The position numbers and the translations under genes are program-made. Below the pieces are notes generated by a model that made no database searches, was not told the DNA's origin, and worked only from the letters and a program-made list of their open reading frames with translations. This document shows positions 16,991 to 27,578 of a stretch of 64,000 bases of DNA, piece after piece. This DNA comes from Bradyrhizobium xenonodulans (GTDB lineage Bacteria; Pseudomonadota; Alphaproteobacteria; Rhizobiales; Xanthobacteraceae): assembly GCF_027594865.1 (NCBI RefSeq), contig NZ_CP089391.1:5796501-5860500 (forward strand), given 5' to 3'. Every line of letters begins with the position of its first letter. The stretch's first letter is position 1.

Positions 16991-18189
16991 CCTCCCTCCT
17001 TCAACGGCCTGAAGGCCTCTTCTCCTGGAATTGTCGCGAGCAGCTTGTAGTAATCGAACTTGTACTTCGACTCCTCCGGCGACTTGACGCGGAACAAATA
17101 CATGTCGCGAACCAGCCGACCATCCTCTCGAATCCTGCCGTTCTTGGTCATGAAATCGTTCACGGGCATTTCGTGCATCTTGGCGGAAACAGTCGGTCCG
17201 TCCAGCGTGCCCGCAGCTTCAACCGCCTTGAGATAGTGCATCACCGCGCCATAAGTGCCGGCATGGATCATGGTGGGGACCTTGCCGGTCTTCTCGATGA
17301 AGCGCCTGGACCATGCGCGTGTCTCGTCGTTGAGATCCCAATAGAATGCCGAGCTCAGCATCAGGCCCTGCGCGCTTTGCAATCCAAGGCTATGAATGTC
17401 GGCAATGAAAACGATCAGACCCGCAAGCTTCTGCTGCTGCGTGATGCCGAATTCACCCGCCTGTTTGACAGCGTTGATGAAATCGCCGCCGGAATCGGCG
17501 AGCGCGATCACGTCCGCCTTCGAGGATTGCGCTTGCAGCAGGAAGGAGGAAAAATCAGGCGTATTCACTGGATGCTTCACAGCGCCGACAACCTTGCCGC
17601 CGGTGGCCTCGATCACCTTGCGGCTATCGGCCTCAAGCTGCGAGCCGAGGGCATAATCGGCTGAAAGGAAGAACCAGGTCTTCGCGCCGAGGCGCGAAAT
17701 GGCCTTGGTTGTGCCCTGCGATAGGGCATAAGTGTCGTAAGTCCAATGAATCCCGGTGGGCGAGCATTCGTCGCCCGTCAGGCGGGAGGTGGCGGCGCCC
17801 GTCGCGAGGAAAAGCTTCTTCTTGTCTCTGGTGATGCCCTGTACCGCGAGCGCCACGGCCGAGTTAGGCACGTCGAGGATCGCCTCGACGCCCTCGTTTT
17901 CGAGCCACCGTCGGGTGATTGCCGATCCCACGTCGGCCTTGTTTTGATGGTCGCCGGTGACAACCTGAACGGAGCGCCCGAGCACTTTCCGGTTGAAATC
18001 GTCGACGGCCATTTGCGCCGCGACCACCGAGCCCTGTCCGCCGTTGTCGGCGTAGAGTGAGGACATATCGGTCAGGACGCCGATCTTGATGAGATCGTTC
18101 TGCGCGATCGCCGATGTCGAGAATATCGCCAACGTGAGTATCGCACCGATCGCCCTTCCTGTGGCACCCGACATCGCTCCGGATCTCAT
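16966..18189 (-). CDS. Branched-chain/amide-type ABC solute-binding protein
   Basis: A 407-residue periplasmic protein of the Leu/Ile/Val-binding (type I) class, starting after the signal sequence with IKIGVLTDMSSLYADNGG. ATG 18189 is chosen because GGAGGA lies seven bases upstream; the longer frame starts at a TTG. No permease or ATPase gene accompanies it, so it must share a transporter encoded elsewhere or act in sensing. It heads the unit containing the nitroreductase and the lyase, so an aromatic acid is a reasonable ligand. It is divergent from the LysR gene. Confidence 0.85.
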   Translation of the reverse strand: MRSGAMSGATGRAIGAILTLAIFSTSAIAQNDLIKIGVLTDMSSLYADNGGQGSVVAAQMAVDDFNRKVLGRSVQVVTGDHQNKADVGSAITRRWLENEGVEAILDVPNSAVALAVQGITRDKKKLFLATGAATSRLTGDECSPTGIHWTYDTYALSQGTTKAISRLGAKTWFFLSADYALGSQLEADSRKVIEATGGKVVGAVKHPVNTPDFSSFLLQAQSSKADVIALADSGGDFINAVKQAGEFGITQQQKLAGLIVFIADIHSLGLQSAQGLMLSSAFYWDLNDETRAWSRRFIEKTGKVPTMIHAGTYGAVMHYLKAVEAAGTLDGPTVSAKMHEMPVNDFMTKNGRIREDGRLVRDMYLFRVKSPEESKYKFDYYKLLATIPGEEAFRPLKEGGCSLVTKP

Positions 18190-18407
18190 TTGCCGCTCCT
18201 CCAAACTTGGCCATGAGATAATGACGGGATCGACTGGTTGCGGAAGTGAAACTCTTGCAGAATGGTCCTGAACCGCCTTCAGGTTACCTGCAAGGCCGCT
18301 ATTTCCGGCTGTTCAATTAGTTGCGCCTACGGCAGGCCTGGATTTAACTATCGACGATCGCGGCGGCCTGTTCAGGCACGCGGTCAGTCACCAACTGGAT
18401 CCTCCTC

Positions 18408-19385
18408 GTGTCCGTTTCCTTCAAGACATTGGACCTGAACCTGCTCAAGGTCTTTGACGCCGTCATGGAGGAGCGCAGCGTGCTGCGGGCCAGCCAGAAA
18501 GTTGCGCTAAGTCAGTCCGCCGTGAGCCACTCACTCGCTCGGCTGCGCGAAATGCTGGACGACGACTTATTCGTGCGCACGGCAACAGGAATGCAACCCA
18601 CAGCTCGCGCGCTGACGATGGCGCCGCAGGTTCGCGATGCCTTGCGCGCCCTCGAGGCAGCGGTCGAGCTGCCGACCTTCGTTCCGGCAAGCTCAACCAA
18701 GCTATTCACACTCGCCGCCAACGACTTCACCACAATGGTGCTGGCATCTCCACTCCTCAAGATACTCGGCCGCGAGGCGCCTTCTATCGACCTAACTATC
18801 AAACCAGTAACTCGGATCGATCTTGCCGAGCAGATCGATCTTGGCCGCATCGACGTCGCGATCGGTGTGTTCTCGGTCCCGCCGAGCCGCTTCCGCACTT
18901 CGCTGCTCTTTGAATATGACGACGTGCTGATCGTCGGCGGAAAACGCAAAGTCGGCCGGCTGGACAAAGCGAGGCTCGCGCGCCTGCCGCTGGTCGTCGT
19001 CTCCTTTGGCGGCGAGCAGGAGGGCGCGATCGATGGCTTCATCTCCGAGCGGGGCCTTGCCAGGCGCTCTGAAATGTACGATCGCGCCGCACTCGAGCGG
19101 GCGCTCGCCGAGAGCGAACGGCCACCGCGTATCGCAGTCTCATTGCCGCATTTCCTTGCCCTGCCCGCGCTGCTGCAGGATTCCGAACTTGCAGCCATCG
19201 TCCCGCGCCCGCTCGCCAAGGCTCTCGCGCAAAGCAATGGGATAGCCACTTATGAGCTGCCCTACAGTACAACGCCGGCCGAAGTCCGGCTCCTCTGGCA
19301 TGAGCGAGTCGAAAGCGAGTCTTCACACGAATGGCTTCATGATATCCTCCGGCGCGCTGCTGAGGAGCTTAGGCGCGGGCGCTAG
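18408..19385 (+). CDS. LysR-type regulator of the divergent nitroreductase cluster
   Basis: A 325-residue LysR protein. The helix-turn-helix region is FKTLDLNLLKVFDAVMEE, then SQSAVSHSLARLREML; the effector domain follows. The opening (DLNLL..FDA) places it near NodD/NahR/LinR-type regulators, which often sense aromatic compounds. The start is a GTG preceded by CCTCCT rather than a classical ribosome site, so the N-terminus is slightly uncertain. It diverges from the binding-protein gene across 218 bp, the standard layout for a regulator and its target operon. Confidence 0.85.
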   Translation: MSVSFKTLDLNLLKVFDAVMEERSVLRASQKVALSQSAVSHSLARLREMLDDDLFVRTATGMQPTARALTMAPQVRDALRALEAAVELPTFVPASSTKLFTLAANDFTTMVLASPLLKILGREAPSIDLTIKPVTRIDLAEQIDLGRIDVAIGVFSVPPSRFRTSLLFEYDDVLIVGGKRKVGRLDKARLARLPLVVVSFGGEQEGAIDGFISERGLARRSEMYDRAALERALAESERPPRIAVSLPHFLALPALLQDSELAAIVPRPLAKALAQSNGIATYELPYSTTPAEVRLLWHERVESESSHEWLHDILRRAAEELRRGR

Positions 19386-19978
19386 CTAAATTATGGATCT
19401 GATTTCTGTCGACACGCTTCAAAATGGCAACCACCCTGGTCGCACAGATGTTCGATTAGCGCGCTCCAATTATCGCTCGCCGGACACTACCCCGAGAATG
19501 TCGCCTGCTCACGTTGGCTGTGGCGCGATTTTTCTTGATTTCCCGATGCACACGTCGTGCACACGCGGCCCTCTAACCAATTGAAAAAAATTGAACTCTT
19601 GCTCCAATCCATCATTGGACGACGCAACGTTCGCCCTCGGCGTCAGCTGGCAGCACTCGCGCGTGCTGCGCGATGGCATGCGATTTTCAACGTCATCAAG
19701 AGTTGATTAGTCGTTGCTTGCCGCTCGAAATCGCAGGCCGCCGTGGCGGCAATCGACTGGCCCCTGGCCCGAACGATCCGGTTCTGCTTCTGCGGCAAGC
19801 AGATGCCTGCCACGAAGGAGCAGAACAGATTGTCCGTTTTGCTCGCCCGAATATCCTATTTTACGACGAGCACGTAATCGGTCTGTGCCATCAGGTCTGA
19901 GCGCTTTATCAAATGGGACGAAGACAAGAGACAATGGAAAAGCCGAACAGCAATATGGCCATGTCCGCCTAAGCAATG
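19386..19978. other. Gene-poor right edge of the island
   Basis: About 590 bp with no recognisable gene. Short frames on both strands show no family features. An integrase is often found next to the tRNA in such islands; none remains here, so this stretch may be what is left after its loss. Confidence 0.5.
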
Positions 19979-20125
<147 letters not shown>

Positions 20126-20295
20126 GAAAGGCGGTCAATGCCTTGCGAGGCCGGTCGTTTAGCAAAGCGATCCGGGGATGGCAAGCGATGCGGTGAAGGT
20201 TTTTCCACAGTCCCCAAAAAGCGAAAAGCCGCTGGATTCCAGCGGCTTCGCCAAGGTTAATCTCGGGGTTGATCCCCGCAAAATCCCGCACGCGC

Positions 20296-20904
20296 TCAGA
20301 GCCGGCCCTCGCGGTCGCGGTCCGGGCCGCCATCGCGGTCGAAACGGTCGCGGTGAAAGTGCTCCATGCCGCGCTCCATCATGCGGTCCATGCCGCGTTC
20401 CATGAAGTGGCGGGGCGGGCCGTCCTCGCCGCCGCCGAACGGGCCGCGGTGGCGGGTCAGCACGGCGAGGCGCCGCTTCTGGCCCTCGTCGAGCGTCTTG
20501 TAGAGCGGATCGGCCGCATCGGCGATCGTCTTCAGGGCGGCGGAGGTCGCGCCCATGTCCTCGGCCCGCTGGCGCAGGCGGGCGACCGGATCCTCCGGCT
20601 TGTCGGTGTCCATGCCGGCATCGCCCGGGCCGGCGTTCATCCGCGCATTGGCGCGATCGATGCGCAGCTTGGCGAAGTCGCGCACGGCGGCCTCGACCGG
20701 CGGCCACAGCTTCTCCTGGTCGGCGTTGAGCCTCAGCCCGGCATGGACGGCGGCGATCCGCGCGTCGACGAAGGCGGCGCGATCTTCCGGGTTCATGCGG
20801 ATGTGGCGGACGTGCTCCATCCACGGGCGGTGATATTGGGCATAGACCGCGCCCGAGCCGGCGATGCTGAGCACGGCGATGGCGGCGATGGTGAACTTCT
20901 TCAT
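20296..20904 (-). CDS. Spy/CpxP-like periplasmic LTXXQ protein
   Basis: A 202-residue secreted protein with a signal peptide (first about 22 residues, ending VYA). Its helical core carries the LTXXQ-type motif LNADQEKLWPPVE, the mark of the Spy/CpxP/CnrX-related family of envelope stress chaperones and regulators. The C-terminal 40 residues are rich in Met, His, Asp and Arg, which could bind metal or simply be disordered. The promoter region has a CpxR-like double box. It is the first backbone gene after the tRNA. Confidence 0.8.
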   Translation of the reverse strand: MKKFTIAAIAVLSIAGSGAVYAQYHRPWMEHVRHIRMNPEDRAAFVDARIAAVHAGLRLNADQEKLWPPVEAAVRDFAKLRIDRANARMNAGPGDAGMDTDKPEDPVARLRQRAEDMGATSAALKTIADAADPLYKTLDEGQKRRLAVLTRHRGPFGGGEDGPPRHFMERGMDRMMERGMEHFHRDRFDRDGGPDRDREGRL

Positions 20905-20948
20905 GCGAACCTCCTCTGAAGGATGCGCTGAGGATGAGCGCCGAACCG

Positions 20949-20965
20949 CTTACACGCAACTTACA
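20949..20965 (-). promoter_or_regulatory. CpxR-like tandem box upstream of the Spy-like gene
   Basis: Read towards the gene, the site is GTAAG-N6-GTAAG, two half sites with an 11-bp period, 45-60 bp upstream of the ATG. It resembles the CpxR box (GTAAA-N5-GTAAA) that controls cpxP and spy in enterobacteria. A third GTAAG-type half site in the opposite orientation lies at 20996-21001. Confidence 0.5.
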
Positions 20966-21048
20966 ACTTGGACAGGGAAGCCGTTCTTGCAGAGATGTAA
21001 GTGCCGTGAATGCCTGTTCAGATGCACACTGCAATGATTTGCAACAAA

Positions 21049-21078
21049 GAGGGCTTCCGTGCCGACACGGAAGCCCTC
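21049..21078 (-). terminator. Terminator hairpin downstream of the TRAP binding protein
   Basis: A perfect 13-bp stem, GAGGGCTTCCGTG, with a four-base loop, 66 bp after the stop of the TRAP gene. On the minus strand it is followed by TTTG, a short T-run. Confidence 0.75.
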
Positions 21079-21143
21079 GTTCATGCATTATTTATCCGCG
21101 CACGGCGTGAGCTGGTTCGTCGTGCTCCTCGTTGGTGGCGCTC

Positions 21144-22148
21144 TTAGTTGGTGGTGCTCTTGGCTTCCTTCAGGAACTCGTCGATCAGCGGCTGGCCGAC
21201 GCGGCCTGCGGCGTCCTTGTAGACCGGCTCCATCGCCTTGCGCATCGCCTCGTCCTGCTCGCCCGTGAGCTTGATGATCTCGCTCTTGCCGCTCTTCTTG
21301 ATCTCGGCGAGCGCGTCGTCATTCTCCTTCTGCGACTGCGCGTTGCTGAAGGCAGTCGCCTCCTTCATCGCCTTCGATAGCTGGTCGCGGATGTCGGCCG
21401 GCAGATCGTCCCAGAACTTCTTGTTCACGATCACGACGTAGCCGATGTAGCCGTGATTGGTCTCGGTGATGTACTTCTGCACCTCGTGCATCTTCTGCGT
21501 ATAGATGTTCGACCAGGTGTTCTCCTGCCCGTCGACGACGCCGGTCTGGAGCGCCTGGTAGACTTCCGAGAAGGCCATCACCTGCGGCAGCGAAGAGAGC
21601 GCCTTGAACTGGGCCTGCAGCACGCGAGAGGACTGAATGCGGAATTTGACGCCCTGATAATCCGCCGGCGTCACCAGCTTCTTGTTGGCGCTCATCTGCT
21701 TGAAGCCGTTGTCCCAATAGGCGAGGCCGGTGATGCCCTTGGCGTCCAAGAGCTTGAGCAGCCTGATGCCGAGCGGGCCCTCCGTCACCTTCCGCAGCGT
21801 CTTCAGGTCGGGAAGGATGTAGGGCAGATCGAACACCTCGAACTCGCGGATGCCGAGCGGGCCGAACTTTGAGTTGGAGGGCGCCAGCATCTGCACGCTG
21901 CCGAGCTGGAGCGCCTCGAGCTCCTCCTTGTCCTTGTAGAGCGTCGAGTTCGGATACACCTCGACCTTGACCTTGCCGCCGGTGTACTTCTCGGCGAGCT
22001 CCTTGAATTTCTCGGCCCCCTTGCCCTTCGGGGTGTCGGTCGCGACGACGTGGCTGAACTTGATGATGATCGGGGACTGGGCCGAGGCCGGCCCGGCCAA
22101 GCCAAGTGCCAGTATCGCGATAGACGCGGCGGTCGCGAAGGTGCGCAT
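21144..22148 (-). CDS. TRAP transporter substrate-binding protein, DctP family
   Basis: A 334-residue periplasmic protein: signal peptide ending ASAQ at about residue 24, then the DctP fold with the ligand-contacting arginine region GVKFRIQSS and the NTWSNIYTQK segment. DctP proteins deliver organic acids to a DctQ/DctM sodium symporter. No DctQ or DctM gene is adjacent, so this one is an orphan or works with a distant membrane pair. C4-dicarboxylates are the commonest ligands for the family, but the ligand here is not determined. Confidence 0.9.
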   Translation of the reverse strand: MRTFATAASIAILALGLAGPASAQSPIIIKFSHVVATDTPKGKGAEKFKELAEKYTGGKVKVEVYPNSTLYKDKEELEALQLGSVQMLAPSNSKFGPLGIREFEVFDLPYILPDLKTLRKVTEGPLGIRLLKLLDAKGITGLAYWDNGFKQMSANKKLVTPADYQGVKFRIQSSRVLQAQFKALSSLPQVMAFSEVYQALQTGVVDGQENTWSNIYTQKMHEVQKYITETNHGYIGYVVIVNKKFWDDLPADIRDQLSKAMKEATAFSNAQSQKENDDALAEIKKSGKSEIIKLTGEQDEAMRKAMEPVYKDAAGRVGQPLIDEFLKEAKSTTN

Positions 22149-22295
22149 GATTTCTCCCTGTCGTTATTTGGACCACCCGGCGCGCGGCTGGCCGATCTAG
22201 GTGTCGACAGCATCAATAGCGGCTGGGAGACGGAGCCGCTATTGGCCCTTAGCAGGGCAGCCATTCATCGTGAACGACGCGAACACTGCTGCGCC

Positions 22296-22319
22296 CTCTC
22301 TCCCGCTTGCGGGAGAGAG
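22296..22319. repeat. Short GC-rich hairpin repeat (REP-like)
   Basis: CTCTCTCCCGC-TT-GCGGGAGAGAG is a perfect 11-bp inverted repeat. Related hairpins lie at 22399-22420 and 44631-44652, always between genes. Confidence 0.7.
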
Positions 22320-22398
22320 TCGGGGAGAGGGTGTCTCCGCAAAGGTGCAATCCCAGCGAGGAAAGAACCCTCCCCCCCCCGCTCTTCGAGCGTGGCGG

Positions 22399-22420
22399 CC
22401 TCTCCCGCAAGCGGGAGAGG
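22399..22420. repeat. Short GC-rich hairpin repeat (REP-like), second copy
   Basis: CCTCTCCCGC-AA-GCGGGAGAGG lies 20 bp after the end of leuA. It pairs with the copy at 22296-22319 and may help to terminate leuA transcription, though no T-run follows. Confidence 0.7.
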
Positions 22421-22440
22421 CAAAGACAAGCAATGTAACG

Positions 22441-24003
<1,563 letters not shown>

Positions 24004-24078
24004 TTCAAATTTCCTTTTGAGCTTCGGCGCCCTTCGTCTGCCTTGAGCGCCTGAGGTTGTCCGGTGATCTCGTACAAA

Positions 24079-24122
24079 CCCCTGAGTGCCCAGGCGCGTA
24101 GCGCCCAGCCGGCTCTCAGGGG
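24079..24122 (-). terminator. Attenuator hairpin in the leuA leader
   Basis: The outer stem CCCCTGAG/CTCAGGGG (24115-24122 with 24079-24086) encloses an inner GGCGC-GTA-GCGCC stem. On the minus strand it is followed by GTTTGT, a short U-rich tract. The stop codon of the leucine-rich leader peptide sits in the upstream arm of the stem, so ribosome position can decide whether it forms. Confidence 0.7.
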
Positions 24123-24235
24123 CAGGTAAGAAGAAGCCCGCCGATAAGGAGGGTGGGCAGCAGCGCGGCCGGGATCGTGGCGGCGGCCAGAGCCACCTCC
24201 CCCGAAATCCCATCAATTTGGCCGCGAATCAGCAT
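24116..24235 (-). CDS. leuL: Leucine-rich leader peptide of leuA
   Basis: A 39-residue frame, ATG to TGA, 112 bp upstream of leuA. Nine residues are leucine, concentrated at the end: ALLPTLLIGGLLLTCP with three consecutive leucines at 34-36. Scarce leucyl-tRNA would stall the ribosome just before the hairpin arm that contains the stop codon. The ribosome site (AAGGG) is modest. The peptide sequence itself probably has no function beyond regulation. Confidence 0.75.
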   Translation of the reverse strand: MLIRGQIDGISGEVALAAATIPAALLPTLLIGGLLLTCP

Positions 24236-24407
24236 TGCCAGACCCTTTTGAGCCCTCAAATCCTCGGTCAAAACCGTTGACGGTTGGTTGCCGGGAGGCT
24301 CGATGCGCCGTTTCTAGACGAGAAACGGGCGCATCTGCAACGCCAAAAGATGGTCAGGGGAACTGACCTGATTGCGGGATTGCGTGCGGATCGCAGTCGT
24401 TCGGCTG

Positions 24408-24677
24408 CTATCCGGCACGGCGGGCGCGTGCCCGGTTCTCCCAGCGATCCAGCATCTGACCGAGTTCGCCATTGGCCGGAGCCGGCGGCGCCATCTGGTT
24501 GATGGCGGTGACCTCGTTGGTGTTGGCAGGCGGCCTTGCGCGGAGCCAATCGGGCTCAGCATAGCTCCGCCAACGGCGCGCTTCCTCGCGCCTTTTCCGG
24601 GACATGTAGCCACGCGTGAAATAGCCGGCCGCAAACGCGATCCCAAGCAATATCACCAGTACGACGACACCTTGCAC
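24408..24677 (-). CDS. Unknown small single-span membrane protein
   Basis: No family recognised. From GTG 24677 (GGAG six bases upstream) the protein has 89 residues: one hydrophobic segment at the very N-terminus (VVVLVILLGIAFAAGYF), then a basic stretch (RGYMSRKRREEARRW), and a polar C-terminus ending MLDRWENRARARRAG. The frame continues open to 24800, but that extension is polar and has no ribosome site. Expected topology is a short N-terminal anchor with a cytoplasmic tail. Confidence 0.55.
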   Translation of the reverse strand: MQGVVVLVILLGIAFAAGYFTRGYMSRKRREEARRWRSYAEPDWLRARPPANTNEVTAINQMAPPAPANGELGQMLDRWENRARARRAG

Positions 24678-24953
24678 AATGAGCTCCAGCTTATGCCCCT
24701 GTAGTGTTCTGCCATCCCCGCGCGTCAGGTCAAGGCTTGACAGCCCCCAAAACCGATTCCGGTTAACTGCCACAGTCGGAACGAATTGCCGCTTCGCCAT
24801 CCGGCAGCCGCAATGCGGCCGTGTTCCAGCCTTTGCATCTCAGGCGTCGCGCAGAGGATGCGGACCTGCCCCTCGCAACCGGCTGCGGACCGGACTAACC
24901 TGCACCCGCTCGGCCGGATCAACCGGCCAGCTGAACATGACCGGGAGGATGCG

Positions 24954-26201
24954 ATGACACGCCAAGAGGCTGGTGACCACGCGGCTCGTGACCAAGAGCT
25001 GCGTAACCAGGATGCTGCGCTTTCACGACGAACACTCGTGCGGGGGCTCGCGCTCGGCGCAGCCGCCACGATGGCCGGCCCCGCGCTGGCCCAGACCGGC
25101 CCCGCCGCACCGCCGACGACGATCACCACCCCGCCGCGCGACTTCGGTCCGAACGGTGCGCCGACCACCTATTTCTGGGATCCCGACATCATCGCGGTCG
25201 ATCCGTCCTTCAACGATCTCGCGCAGCCGAACACCGCGATCAAGCGTCTCTACACCGGCCTGCTGTGGGCCGAAGGTCCGGCCTGGAGCGCGCAGGGCCG
25301 GTATCTGTTGTGGAGCGACATTCCCAACAACCGCCAGATGCGCTGGAGCGAGGACGACGGGCGCGTCAGCGTGTTTCGCTCGCCCTCCAACAACTCCAAC
25401 GGCAACTCGTTCGACTTCCAGGGCCGCCAGCTCTCCTGTGAGCATCTGACCCGGCGGGTGACGCGCTACGAGCATGACGGCACCGCCACGGTGCTCGCGG
25501 ACTCCTATCAGGGCAAGAAGCTGAATTCGCCGAACGACATCGCCGCGCATCCCGACGGCAGCTACTGGTTCACCGATCCGCCCTATGGCGGCCAGCTCTA
25601 CGAGGGCGAGCCCGACGTGGCGGGCGGCCCGAGCAATTCCGGCGGCAAGCTCAATCCGCGGATCGGACAGCCGGCCGGCTTCGCACCGGGCAAGCGCGAG
25701 TTGCCGACCAACTGCTATCGCATCGACCCCAGCGGCCGCATCGACCTCGTCGTCACCGAGGAGCAGGTGCCCGATCCGAACGGCCTGTGCTTCTCGCCCG
25801 ACTACAAGAAGCTCTACGTCGCCTCGACCGGCAAGGGACCGGGCGACACCGGGCCCGGCGGCAAGGGTGAGATCTTCGTGTTCGACGTCGGAGCCGACAA
25901 CAAGCTCTCCAACCCGAAGCGCTTCTCCGACTGCGTGATCGACGGCGTGAAGTGCGGACCCGACGGCGTGCGCTGCGACGTCAACGGCAATGTCTGGGCT
26001 TCAAGCAATGCCGGACGCGCCGTCGGCTATAACGGCGTGACGGTGTGGTCGCCGGATGGCAAGCTGCTCGGCCGCATCCGCCTGCCGGAAGTCTGCGGCA
26101 ACATCACTTTCGGCGGCCCCAAGCGCAACCGCCTGTTCATGGCCGCGAGCCAGTCGCTCTACGCGGTGTACACGGCAACGCAGGGCGCAGGACCCGGCTA
26201 A
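24954..26201 (+). CDS. Secreted SMP-30/gluconolactonase-family protein
   Basis: A 415-residue protein with a twin-arginine signal (SRRTLVRGLALGAAATMAGPALA at about 24-47, so folded export is likely) and a six-bladed SMP-30 propeller. Motifs include the first metal-ligand glutamate in LLWAEGPAW, the NSPNDI segment, the PNGLCFS stretch, and a metal-site aspartate region near VIDGVKCGPDGVRCD. The family hydrolyses lactones such as gluconolactone with a divalent metal. ATG 24954 follows GGGAGG. It stands alone, with a strong terminator after it. Confidence 0.85.
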   Translation: MTRQEAGDHAARDQELRNQDAALSRRTLVRGLALGAAATMAGPALAQTGPAAPPTTITTPPRDFGPNGAPTTYFWDPDIIAVDPSFNDLAQPNTAIKRLYTGLLWAEGPAWSAQGRYLLWSDIPNNRQMRWSEDDGRVSVFRSPSNNSNGNSFDFQGRQLSCEHLTRRVTRYEHDGTATVLADSYQGKKLNSPNDIAAHPDGSYWFTDPPYGGQLYEGEPDVAGGPSNSGGKLNPRIGQPAGFAPGKRELPTNCYRIDPSGRIDLVVTEEQVPDPNGLCFSPDYKKLYVASTGKGPGDTGPGGKGEIFVFDVGADNKLSNPKRFSDCVIDGVKCGPDGVRCDVNGNVWASSNAGRAVGYNGVTVWSPDGKLLGRIRLPEVCGNITFGGPKRNRLFMAASQSLYAVYTATQGAGPG

Positions 26202-26219
26202 GGCGGAGCCATTGCGACG

Positions 26220-26255
26220 CGGCGCCGGCAGGCCTTGCCGGCGCCGAATTATTTT
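26220..26255 (+). terminator. Terminator of the SMP-30 gene
   Basis: A perfect 11-bp stem CGGCGCCGGCA/TGCCGGCGCCG with a five-base loop, followed by AATTATTTT, 18 bp after the stop codon. Confidence 0.85.
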
Positions 26256-26327
26256 GATCGCCTCCTCGCGGCACGAGCTTGGGAGCAACAGAGGTGACTC
26301 CCGCGCGGAGCGCGTGATAATTGAGCC

Positions 26328-27449
26328 ATGGCAGACAAAATTCGCGTCGTTGTTCTCTATGGTGGCAGGTCAGGCGAGCACGAGGTCTCGCTGAAATCGG
26401 CCGCCTCCGTGCTCAGGCATCTCGACCGTGCGCGCTTCGAGGTGATCCCGGTCTCGATCGACAAGACCGGGCGGTGGCAATGGAACGACCTTGGTACGAT
26501 CGATCAGGCGCAGGCGGCCGCCTTGCCGATCCTGCCCGAAGCGCCCGAGATGCGGCTCGCCAGAGGACCCGATGGACGCGGCGTTCTCATCCCGATTTCC
26601 GCAAGCGCGACTGCCCCGCTCGAGATCGACGTCGTCTTTCCGGTGATCCATGGGCCTCTGTGCGAGGACGGCACGATGCAGGGCCTGCTGGAATTGGCCG
26701 ACGTCGCCTATGTCGGATCGGGCGTTCTCGGCTCCGCCGTCAGCATGGACAAGGACGTCGCCAAGCGCCTCGCCGAATTCGCCGGCGTTCCGGTCGCGCC
26801 CTATCGCGTGCTCACCCGCAAGGCATTCGTACGGGATCGCGCGTCATCTCTGGCGCAGGCGATCGAGGGGCTGAGCCTGCCGGTCTTCGTCAAGCCATGC
26901 AACATGGGCTCCAGTGTCGGCATCCACAAGGTCAAGACGCGGGATGCGCTCGACGCGGCGCTCGACGATGCCTTTCGTTATGACGTCAAGGTGCTGGTCG
27001 AACAGGGCATCGACGCCCGCGAAATCGAGGTCGCGGTGCTCGATGGCGAGCCCCTGTTCGCGAGCCTCGCCAGCGAGCTCAATCCCAACGCCCACCACGA
27101 GTTCTATTCGTACGAGGCCAAATATCTCGATCCCGACGGCGCCCGCGTCGATCTTCCGGCCAGGCTCGACGCCGCACAGATGGAGCGCGTGCGCGCGCTC
27201 GCGGTGCAGGTCTTCGCGGCGCTCGAATGCAGCGACCTCGCACGTGTCGATTTCTTCCTCGACCGGCGGACCGGCGAGTTCTGCTTCAACGAGATCAACA
27301 CCCTGCCCGGCTTTACGTCGATCAGCATGTATCCGAAGATGATGGAAGCCTCGGGCGTGCCCTATGGCGAGTTGCTGACGCGGCTCGTTCATCTGGCGCT
27401 GGACCGGCACCGGCAGCGACAATCCCTGGAACGGGGTTACGCGAGCTAG
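26328..27449 (+). CDS. D-alanine--D-alanine ligase, DdlA type
   Basis: Joins two D-alanines with ATP for peptidoglycan precursors. The 373 residues show the N-terminal GGRSGEHEVS motif, the VFPVIHGPLCEDGTMQGLLE substrate region, the ATP-grasp segment FVKPCNMGSSVGI, and the metal-binding FNEINTLPGFTSISMYP. The length fits the longer DdlA form. It is isolated from other cell-wall genes, so it is probably a second copy besides the one usually found in the mur-fts cluster. Confidence 0.92.
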   Translation: MADKIRVVVLYGGRSGEHEVSLKSAASVLRHLDRARFEVIPVSIDKTGRWQWNDLGTIDQAQAAALPILPEAPEMRLARGPDGRGVLIPISASATAPLEIDVVFPVIHGPLCEDGTMQGLLELADVAYVGSGVLGSAVSMDKDVAKRLAEFAGVPVAPYRVLTRKAFVRDRASSLAQAIEGLSLPVFVKPCNMGSSVGIHKVKTRDALDAALDDAFRYDVKVLVEQGIDAREIEVAVLDGEPLFASLASELNPNAHHEFYSYEAKYLDPDGARVDLPARLDAAQMERVRALAVQVFAALECSDLARVDFFLDRRTGEFCFNEINTLPGFTSISMYPKMMEASGVPYGELLTRLVHLALDRHRQRQSLERGYAS

Positions 27450-27578
27450 GCCACCCATGACATTTGGTTATGCTGGCATCGGAGGACCCATCCAGCGATT
27501 TGCTGGTTAGTCTCTCGCCGAAACTGCTCTTGCGGCAAGACATGCTATGCCGCTCCCCCACGGGGCCGGAGGAGCCAG

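Noticed and set aside
19673..19900. 75-codon frame at the right island edge, considered as an integrase remnant
   Set aside because: No recombinase motif (R...HxxR...Y) can be seen in any frame of this stretch.
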